Positions 48,801 to 56,742 of a stretch of 64,000 bases of DNA are shown here, piece after piece (position 1 is the stretch's first letter; the number at the start of each line of letters is the position of its first letter). The position numbers and the translations under genes are program-made. The stretch is from positions 186,001 to 250,000 of the forward strand of contig VZRR01009809.1 in NCBI GenBank assembly GCA_013398015.1. The letters are read 5' to 3'. Source of the DNA: Oreocharis arfaki. Taxonomy: Eukaryota; Chordata; Aves; Passeriformes; Paramythiidae. Below the pieces are notes generated by a model. It saw only the letters and a list, made by a program, of their open reading frames with translations. It ran no database searches and was not told the DNA's origin.

Positions 48801-49487
48801 TGAGATGTATTTCTGCTCCTGGACATACATTCCCATTCTTTGCTGACAGTTTGCCTGTGGAAAGCTTACGTTTTCCTGGAGGAATTCTAAACGGCAGCGT
48901 GGCGTGCCAGTGCTCAGCGTGTCGAGGTGAGAGCTGGGGCAGCGATGTCCCAAACCCCCCAGATGGATCCAGCCTTCATCTCCAAACAGTCCTGGGTCCT
49001 CCCTCCTCCCCAGAGCACAAGTTCCTCTCTCGTCTGAGCCACCCTTATCCTGCTGCCCCAAATTTGCAGGAGCATCCCAGGGCAGGTCAGGGTTAAACAA
49101 GCACAAAGCATTCAGAGTCTTTTCTTCCCATGGAGCAGCACGAGGAAGGAGGGGAGCTGTTACACTTCCCTGGGAAATGAGGATCCAAAGCATCCAAAGG
49201 GGCAAATAATCACCAAAGTCAAATGCAAACTCAGAACAGATGTGAGTACAGAGCCCATGGCCAGGGTATTCAAGGAAGCCACCTCCCAAGTCTGCTTCTG
49301 GCAAGTAAATTCATTTTCTACACATCTTGGAGGGACTGATGCTTTGAAAAGTCAGGAGTGGCTTTGGGTATGGGTTTAAGAAGGTGAGGTTAAGGACAAG
49401 GTTCTCCCTTGTCTCCTGTGTTGAAACCTCTGGCCAGCAGAATCAAATACACGCGACCTTTGAGAAGATCCTGAAGGTGAGGAGGAA
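45803..49487. other. Intergenic, unique, no gene supported
   Basis: No recognised mobile element. AT-rich at 47390-47480 and 47700-48000. Overlapping frames at 48614-49304 (160 codons plus strand, 227 codons minus strand) show no domain, and both strands are open together, which argues for chance. Confidence 0.5.
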
Positions 49488-49656
49488 GGTTGCCCAAAGA
49501 ATCTGTGGCTGCTCCATCCTTGGCAGTGTCTAAGGCCAGGCTGGATGGGGCTTGGAGCAAGCTGGGATAGTGGAAGGTGTCCCTGCCCATGACAGGGTGT
49601 GAAATGAGATGATTTTAAGGTCTTTTCCAAGCCAAACCATTCCATGATTCTATGAA
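49488..49656 (+). repeat. CR1 LINE fragment, 3' end, sense strand
   Basis: The plus strand reads GGTTGCCCAAAGAATCTGTG, GCTGCTCCATCCTTGGCAG, AAGGCCAGGCTGGATGGGG, GTGGAAGGTGTCCCTGCC, GAAATGAGATGATTTTAAGG and AGCCAAACCATTCCATGATT, ending in the octamer tail CATGATTCTATG. About 170 bases remain, with the 3' end intact. Confidence 0.93.
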
Positions 49657-51355
49657 GAACGGTTCCAAGGTTTGATGCATCAAGGTATCCAAGCACTTGT
49701 ATCATCTTGAACACGAGAAGAAACTTGCTGATATAATTTACAGTATGGTGACCTTTTGTCTTTAGCATATTCATGTTAATGGAGATTTTTGGGGGGGGAA
49801 ATGATTTGCTTATATGCATCAGCCAGGTTGGTATTTGACCAAAGGTGAGATGTTTTCACTTGGGCAGAAGAAAATTGTAAGTCAATGTTGTGAGTGCCCT
49901 TAATATTTCCCTGTCATGTTTGAGCTTGTTTTGCTTTGTTATATTTGGGTTTCTGGAATGTTTTATCCTATCAATGACATTAATTATGGAATAATTGCCT
50001 TAGTAGCTTGTAACAACTCTCTTCTTTTTTTTTTAAAGAGATTTTCACACAATGTGTAAACTTTGCTGTATATGTGCTGCGTTTCTTGTGTCATGAAATA
50101 ACGTGTAGACAAAATAATGTTTTTCCTGTCAGAAATTCAATGGGCATCTAAAGCAAAGTGACAGGTGGTTAAATAGCTGCATTTAAAGGATGTCAAGAAG
50201 ATTTTTTGGACAGGTACCAAAACCCAATGCCAAAAAGAAGGCCTAATACCATCTGTTTTGTTAGCAGAGAGATGCAGTTTTACATTAGATTTTAAACGAC
50301 ACGAAATGCCAGATTCATAACCTTGTTTTGTGGGTCAAATCTAGCTTATCTAGATTGTGAATGTTTCTATTTACCAGCACAGTTCCTGACCCAGAGCCCA
50401 CACAGGTAAACGAAGATATTTTTAATCAGCTCCATATTAAATCTGCAGGAAGCTCTTGAGCTGCATTTAATTTTGTTTTGTATTACATGTAAATCCAGAT
50501 GCAATGTGGATTTAATTAATCCAATTTCACTGCATTTAAATGTACACATTTGCATTGTGTTTATTGGCAATTGGCTTTATCCATTTGTTCAGCATTTTTT
50601 GTGACCACTGCAACTACTGAATATTTAGAATCACTCTACTTCCAAATGGGAACGAGGAGTGTAGCTCTGAATTAAATCATTCTCAGACATAAACTCGGGA
50701 TAAGACAAAAGTGTCAAAATATAGCTGCATAATACAGTGGGGAAAATGATATCGGTATTTTAAAGTAATAAACTGCACTGTGCTAAATTATTTTTAAAAT
50801 CATTTCAGCAGGCTTTTTAGATGGTTTGTTGAGAGGAGGAGGACTACTTTAAAACAAATAATGAAACTGATAGATTTGGAGGCTTTTTCCTGTTTCTGAA
50901 AGGTGCCTTTGAAATGATGATTGTTCAGGTTTAGCCTAATATTTAGAAATACTCACTGTAGAGTTTTCCCTTCTTTGTGAGGAGTCTGTGTGGCTTAAAT
51001 GGGATTGCTGAGATAATCACACTCTGCTGTTTCTGTTCCAGGGCTAACATTAAGCATGAAATGTGAGTTGTCATGTTGGGAGCTCCTCTTTCAGCCGCCC
51101 AGCCAAAGCAACTGCAAACGTTCTGAGGTTTGGGGGGACTCAGCTGGGAAAAGAAAAGATACCAGTGTTTGCAGTCTGTTTGGCTGCTTGGCTCAGCCCT
51201 GTTGGGGATCTTGCGGCTCCAGTGGTATTGCTGGTCCCCTTCAGCCATCCCAGACAACTCCTGTCACCTGTGGACACCCAGGCACAACCCAAAGTCTTGA
51301 CCTTTTGTGGTATCACAGCAAGCCTTGATAACAAGTCTGTCTCAATCTTTCTTAC
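49657..51355. other. Intergenic, AT-rich; candidate regulatory patch at 50440-50640
   Basis: No gene or mobile element recognised. Within 50440-50640, TAAT cores are dense. They include a near-palindromic GGATTTAATTAATCC at 50508-50522, TGTATTACATGTAAATCC just upstream, and a perfect octamer ATTTGCAT at 50548-50555. This pattern suits a homeodomain/POU enhancer but is motif evidence only. Confidence 0.45.
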
Positions 51356-51492
51356 AGGCTCCCTTCAGCACTGGAAATGGCTCTGAGGTCTCCCTGGAGC
51401 CTTCTCCTCTCCAGGCTGGATACCTCCAGCTCTCCCAGCCTGGCTCAGAGCAGAGGGGCTCCAGCTCTGGGACCACCTCTGTGGTCCACTGT
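51356..51492 (-). repeat. CR1 LINE internal fragment
   Basis: The plus strand reads GCTCCCTTCAGCACTGG, AAATGGCTCTGAGGTCTCC, TGGAGCCTTCTCCTCTCC, AGGCTGGATACCTCCAGC, CTGGCTCAGAGCAGAGGG and GGACCACCTCTGTGGTCC. This matches the part of CR1 upstream of the 3' UTR. The 3' tail is absent, so it is an internal remnant of a longer copy. Confidence 0.88.
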
Positions 51493-51892
51493 TGATCCTA
51501 TGTGGAGACCTGCTAGAGGAAAGCAGGAGCTCACACAAATCTGCATCTCCTCACAGACCCCATTTCTCGACAAAGTGCCACAGGGACAAAACACGTTGAA
51601 GCACGGGGAAAAACAGGCTGAAGGAGGATTTAGCAGCATGCAGAAGTTGGAGGCTTTCTGGTCACATGGTGAGGCTGGGCAGGAGCAGGAGCTGCTGATG
51701 CATGGGCAGAGAACCATGGATGGAGGCCGGAGACACCCGTGGCTCCTCAGGCCCTGGCCAGGGGTGATGCTCAGCTCTACTGGGTTGTCTTCTTCTGAAG
51801 ACGGTCTGAGGAGGAGAAGCACTGGAGACACGAGGTGAGCTGTGAGAGCTTTCCTCGGATGAGGAGCATTCCCTCTGCCAGCTTCCCTTGGC

Positions 51893-51902
51893 ATATGTAT
51901 GT

Positions 51903-51947
<45 letters not shown>
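51893..51947. repeat. GTAT/ATAC then (AT)n microsatellite
   Basis: A compound microsatellite: ATGTATGTATACATACATAC followed by a perfect AT run of about 16 units. The GTAT/ATAC part is self-complementary and could form a cruciform. Confidence 0.95.
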
Positions 51948-51951
<4 letters not shown>

Positions 51952-53136
51952 CATTCTGGCTATTAATAGCAATAACACTTTGTGATGCCGGGTGTCTCAG
52001 ATCAGTCTCTGTTCAAGGTCTAACGGAGGCAGATGAACATGCAAAGTGTGACAGGGCTGAGCGGTGTAAATCTGAGGAAACGAGGCTTCATTGGGAGAAA
52101 AATGAGCTTTGAAAAGGTCTGAAAGGGAGCGATGGGGTGTCTCAAGCACTAGAAATAAATTGGGTTGTGTCTGCTGGGGAGATGCTGCACGTTTGATGAC
52201 GAAATGTGTTCATTTTTGTAGGAAACAACAGAATTAAATCCTGCTTTTAGTGGGAAAGTCAATTCTGCCTTAACTACAAAGCCGCTAGCAATGACTCCAC
52301 AATATAAGAAATATAATAATTATGATAATTAATAAAGATAATAATACAGTCAAACCTTGCTAATGACTCAGAGGCTGCTTACTAATTACTGAATTTTGTG
52401 GATAAACAAGCCAGAATAATGCATCATAAAATACACTTTGTTCCATTATTTTGACATTTCTCGTTTAGTTTTAATTATTTATACTTCGTAATATACCAGT
52501 CACTCTACTTGGGAAGGTTTTACAGAAATAATGAAGCTCTAATAATGTGACATATCAGTTCAGTATTTGCTGAAACAGGGAGACAGGAAAACCAGTCCTT
52601 TTGGGGAGTGTGTAAATCAGGAAGGGCACAGATCAGTGGAGCTCAGATATTCAAAGTTCTAATGCAAAATATCAGACATCTCTATTATGCCTTTGATGGG
52701 GAGCCCTCGGAGCAGCTTCCCTGGTGGAGAACTCCTGAAGCTGATCTGCTTCGCTGCTAAATGCAGAAGGATCAATGCTGGTTCTTCAGAAAAATCACAC
52801 AGTTTGAAAAATAATAATAAATATGAAGTAGTTTTTGTGCCCAAGTCAATTTTTACCTTTAAATCAATTTTTTCCACCACCATGAGGGCTGAAAGCTTGT
52901 TTTTAATTTAAATGAGAGTTACGATTTTTACATAATCACTTGATTCCTGGAGCTGGCATTCCCTCGAAACCCCAGCCCTCCCCCCTCCCTGAATTTGGCA
53001 GGAATTGCCCCACTCTTGCAATGAAAGATGCTGGAGGAAGAACTCAGCATTTATTTAGCTCAGTTTTCCAGCTCCAGAGAGTCCTGAAGGGTGCATGTTG
53101 GAAATGAGCCTTCGGAGTCAGGAGGGTTTTTTCCTT

Positions 53137-53169
53137 AAAAAAAAAAAGGGGAAAAAAAAGGAAAAGAAG
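53137..53169. repeat. A-rich low-complexity run
   Basis: Runs of 11, 8 and 4 A separated by G runs. It lies 170 bases upstream of the TATA-like element of the TOX2 promoter region. Confidence 0.85.
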
Positions 53170-53309
53170 CAATTTCTCTTGGAGATTTGCCAGCAAACTG
53201 ACTCTACCAGCCCTGTCCCAGCTCTCTGCCAGCATATGGATCGGTTGTTGCAACTTTCAAGCGTTTCCCTCTGTCTGGGGATGGGATAACGCACTGCAAA
53301 AGCACTCTG

Positions 53310-53316
53310 TATATAA
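53310..53316 (+). promoter_or_regulatory. TATA-like element upstream of the TOX2 exon
   Basis: TATATAA at 53310-53316, followed by a shift to GC-rich DNA within 40 bases. If used, transcription would start near 53338-53348 and give a 5' UTR of about 750 bases with no splicing before the ATG at 54099. CpG-island promoters often lack a working TATA box, so this may be coincidental. Confidence 0.3.
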
Positions 53317-53920
53317 TTTTCTCTCCCACTGGGCTGCTTTTCTGGAGGGATCTGTTGTGAGCCGCTGGAAGGGCGCGAGAGAGCGTGGAGCCTGCGGCAG
53401 CGGGGCAGTGAGGGGGAACCCTGCCCGCCCAGCCTATTCACCTCCGAGCATCCTCCCTCCCCACGGGCACATTTGGGTTTTCCGTGCTGCTGTGCCCTGC
53501 AAGTCCCGGCCCGCGGGAGTCGGAGTGGGATGGCAGGGAGGGCAGTCGTGGATGGAGCTGCCTTCCAGCAGCGGGAATTATAAAGACTGGGATGTGTGGA
53601 AAGCCGAGGTGGGGGGAGAATGGCGATCTCTGTGTCCTGGAGAGAAGGAAGCCAACGGCGGGTGCAGAGGTTGAGCCTGGCTCTTCTCTTCAGGCTGGGA
53701 GAGCGCGTGGGGAGGCGCAGGCCTTCCAGAAATAGGGCGTAGTTAGGGGTTCTAAATGGCGGACCTATTTGGGGTTCTTACTGGGGTCGTACTTAGGGTG
53801 AGTCAGCGCGCTGGAGAGCATCCTTCATCAGCAGATGGGCACCAGGTGCAGAGGGAAACGAAGCTGCTGGGCACCGTCCCGCGTCAGGAGAGGGCACACC
53901 GGGCACGGTGCGGACTGTGG

Positions 53921-54002
53921 NNNNNNNNNNNNNNNNNNNNNNNNNNNNNNNNNNNNNNNNNNNNNNNNNNNNNNNNNNNNNNNNNNNNNNNNNNNNNNNN
54001 NN
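53921..54002. other. Assembly gap (82 N) in the TOX2 5' UTR
   Basis: A run of 82 unknown bases, 96 bases before the TOX2 ATG, inside very GC-rich DNA. Frames that cross it are open only because Ns are not stops. Because the true length is unknown, the reading frame upstream of the gap relative to MDVR cannot be trusted. Confidence 0.99.
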
Positions 54003-54098
54003 TCTCCCCGCCCTCTCCCCGCGCCAGAGGCACCGCCGCCGCCGCAGCCGGGTCCATGCCCGCTGGAGCCCCCGCCTGCCGCCGCCCGCAGCCCCGGC
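54003..54098 (+). other. TOX2 5' UTR, part next to the start codon
   Basis: GC-rich sequence leading to the ATG, with CCGCCGCCGCCGCAG-type triplets. The frame of the ATG stays open back to the gap (residues such as PLPAPEAPPPP), so an N-terminal extension cannot be ruled out. The family start MDVR argues strongly for 54099. Confidence 0.7.
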
Positions 54099-54200
54099 AT
54101 GGACGTTCGGTTCTACCCCTCCGCCCCGCCCGCCGTGGGCTCGCTGCCCGGCGCGGACCCCACTTGCCTCGGGCCGCTGGATTATTATCACTGCAACAAG
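54099..54200 (+). CDS. TOX2: TOX2 first coding exon (TOX high mobility group box family member 2), partial
   Basis: The exon encodes 34 residues, starting MDVRFYPSAPPAVGSLPG and ending in LDYYHCNK, followed directly by a GT donor at 54201, phase 0. MDVR with a following YP is the shared start of TOX-family long isoforms. The pattern YPSAP, AVG, PGA, then LDYYH and a final K fits TOX2 better than TOX, although FYP, CLGP and CNK recall TOX. TOX2 is a nuclear DNA-bending HMG-box transcription factor, known in germ-line and hormonal-axis contexts and in T and NK lymphocyte differentiation. The HMG box, nuclear localisation signal and C-terminal region come from later exons not in this window. The ATG has G at -3 and +4, a good start context. 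No exon 2 (expected to begin FDG) was seen in the next 9.8 kb. The orthology call rests on remembered family sequences. Confidence 0.85.
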
Positions 54201-54520
54201 GTACCGGGGGCGCGGGGGGTCCCCGGGCTCGGCGCGTCCCGCCGCTGCTCCGCGGGCACGGGAGCGGAGGACGGGCACGGAAAGTGCCGGTGGCGCCCGG
54301 CTCCTGCGGGAGGGAATTTTGAAAGTGGTCTGGAAGCGGAGCGGGGGGAGCCGTCGGGTGCCCGGACCGCCCCGCATCGGGCGGGGGGAGCCCGAGCCCG
54401 GGGCGCTGCTCGGCGGGGCGGGCCGGGAGCCGAGCGCGGTGTCCGTGTGTCCGTGCCGGGCTGGTTTAACCTCCTCCGCTCCGGGAGCGCTCGGCTCGGG
54501 GCGATGCGCGGGGTGGGGGG

Positions 54521-54587
54521 CTTGTTGTTGCGGTTGTTGTCGGGTACTTTTTTCCTGTTGTTCTTCGCCGTGTTGTTGTTTTGCACC
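54521..54587. repeat. Degenerate TTG-triplet repeat
   Basis: CTTGTTGTTG, GGTTGTTGT, CTGTTGTTC and GTGTTGTTGTTTTG occur in close order within the CpG island, a worn (TTG)n. It lies 320 bases inside intron 1. Confidence 0.75.
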
Positions 54588-55639
54588 TTCTTCACGAGCT
54601 GCGGAGCCGCCGGGCCGGGTCGCGGCTCTTCCCGAGCGGGGTCCGGCCCCGTTCCTCGCCTCCGTCCCCTACCTGCCTGCGCGCCCCGGCGCGGCTCTCC
54701 CGCGGAGGGGGCGCTCGGCCCCGGACTGGGGGTGTCCGTGTGCCCCCAGACCTCTCTCGCCCACATTTTCCCCGCTCGCTGCAGCTGCGAGGCGAAGCAC
54801 CCTGCACTTGTAACGGGAGAGGGATGCGCAGGGGATATTTGAGAGCGCGGAGGTGCTGTAGGAAATTTCCCTCATCCTAGAGAAGGCGAAGCGAAGGGGA
54901 TAGATGCTACTTCAGGGATAAGGAGTTCTCGGCGAGTATCGCCTTGCTCGGTGTGGGTAAACAGCGCTGATGTTTCAGCTACAAAGCCGTGGGATACAGA
55001 TCCCTTTGGAGGGAGTGGGATCATCCCAGACGTAATTCTTGCTGCCCTCCAGGCCAAATTCGGGTAATTGCGTTGAAAAAAGTTAATAAAAGGAGAAAAT
55101 GCTCTCCTGCATCGGTACAGCAGCTCAGGATGCTCTCGGCTCACCTCGCTGTTGCGGTACTTTGGGATCAAACTCTTAAGACACAGAGGGAAACGTGTGT
55201 GGCTTCCCAGACGCGACTAATTAATCTTTATGTATCAAGATACGTATTTGACTGTTCTCTGTCATTTGGCTTATTTATCTCTTTTTATTAAGTCGCAGCA
55301 ACCCTAATCGTTCTCGTTTATTTTGAGACGCCGGATTGTACTGAAAGGAAACAACTTTCGTTGTTTTCGCCTGTACCTGCATACTGCTGGCTTCAAAGTG
55401 TTTTATTACCATTGCCGTTGCTCTTAAAACACTAAATATGCTCTTAAAATACTAACGAGAGCTGCTTCACCGGGGAGCAGGACATTTGTCCTGCTGAAAC
55501 ATCAGCCCGTAGCGCGTGAAAGCAGCAATCTGGGATCATGTGAGCGTGTGCCACTGGCAACTGCGGCTGCCCCCAAATCCTGCTGGCTTTCGGAACTCGG
55601 TTTGACCAAGAAGTTGTTGGATGTCAGCATGATTTACTT

Positions 55640-55980
55640 TGCCTTCCGGTGTTCTGTGCGGGAGCTGGGGCTCGTGGCCGCGCTCGCAGTGTCTCAGCCT
55701 TGGGGCTGCGCGGTCCCGTGTCCCCCCGGCAGCGCCCGCCCGAGCCTTGGGGCGCGGGGCCCCTCGTCGTCAGCTCATCTGTGGCCTGAATCCCTGAGAT
55801 TAGTCCCGGATTAGGCGGTCGCAATTGATCCGCGGGTCCTCGCTGCCGCTGCGGCCGGGAGGCTGCAGGAAATCGCCTCTTCTGGGTGTGCAGCGAGCTC
55901 GGCCCCGGCGGGCGCGATGGGTGCCGGTGCCGGCCGGGGTGAATGGGACACCGGAGAGGAGCACCCCGGCTACTGACCAC
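55640..55980. promoter_or_regulatory. Second CpG-rich patch in TOX2 intron 1
   Basis: CG density rises again after an AT-rich interval (55060-55500). Examples are GTGGCCGCGCTCGCAG, GGGCGCGGGGCCCC and GCCGGTGCCGGCCGGGG. It may be an intronic enhancer, a shore of the main island, or an alternative promoter. No coding first exon is recognised in it. Confidence 0.5.
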
Positions 55981-56713
55981 TGCCACCAGATGCTGCTGTT
56001 GTCACTGCTACGGAGGATCTTAAGGCAGCGGCAGAAGAAAGGAAGTGACTTACCCTTCGCTGATACTCAGGGCGCTCCCCCTCCCCCCTTCTTTTCTGAG
56101 TTATCAAATGACATTTGCTTATGCACAGCCGTGCACGTTCGTCTGTGGCATGAGGCCGCTGGAATGAAGCCAGGGATGAAATGGGCTGACTCTGTTTCCC
56201 TGACAGACTGCAGGTATAACGGTTCTAACTTCAGCAGCAGACCGTGGAGCGGGAGGAAGTGTCTCCTGCTGCTTTTCCTTCGGATAACGCTGGCAGGTGC
56301 GGGGTGGGATCCAGCCGAGGATCACCAGCAGCTGGTTCTCTTGTGCCTGCCATGGAGAACACTTTCTGAGCACTCCTGCTCCCTGGAGCCACATGGGATA
56401 CTCTGGGAAACTCCAGAACCTCACACCGGTCCCAACCCCATTGCTCCTGGCCGGTGCTGGTGGCTCAGCTCAGGGCTGGGCCGAGACAGCGTCTGCCTCA
56501 AAGCATTTCCACTTTAAAAAGCTACAGAGGAGCATAGGGGACTGGAAAAATCAGAATTCTCCCACTATGGTGTGCAGATATTCTGGACAAAATCCACCTC
56601 TAGGAAGGACCTGGGCAAGGAGCACTTAGAGGATCTTTGCTGTCCTCTTGCTTCACTGAGTTTATGGAGAGGCTCTAAAGCCCTTTGATTTAAAAGGCTT
56701 GTTTTGTTCAGGG

Positions 56714-56742
56714 TTTGTTTTGTTTTGTTTTGTTTTGTTTTT
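56714..56742. repeat. (TTTTG)n microsatellite
   Basis: About five TTTTG units in a row. Similar to the tract at 38130-38178. Confidence 0.92.

Larger units (their letters stand above)
51493..53309. other. Intergenic, AT-rich, approaching the TOX2 promoter
   Basis: Contains the AT microsatellite at 51893-51947, an AT-rich TAAT-bearing segment at about 52290-52560 and an A-rich run at 53137-53169. No coding exon is recognised. The frame at 51445-51978 (-) is partly translated microsatellite and CR1. Confidence 0.5.
53340..54870. promoter_or_regulatory. CpG island over the TOX2 first exon
   Basis: From about 53340, CG dinucleotides become frequent (GGGCGCGAGAGAGCG, CCGGCCCGCGGGAGTCGG) and stay dense through the exon into the first intron, then thin out after about 54870. 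The island covers the 5' UTR, the 34-codon exon and the first 670 bases of the intron. It marks the main promoter, and such islands at developmental regulators are often Polycomb-controlled. Its core includes a sequencing gap. Confidence 0.85.

Noticed and set aside
48621..49304. 227-codon minus-strand frame
   Set aside because: No recognisable domain, and it overlaps a 160-codon plus-strand frame over the same region. No splice or promoter context.
53793..54842. Several long frames on both strands through the TOX2 CpG island
   Set aside because: GC-rich DNA has few stop codons and part is N. Only the 34-codon MDVR exon has family support.
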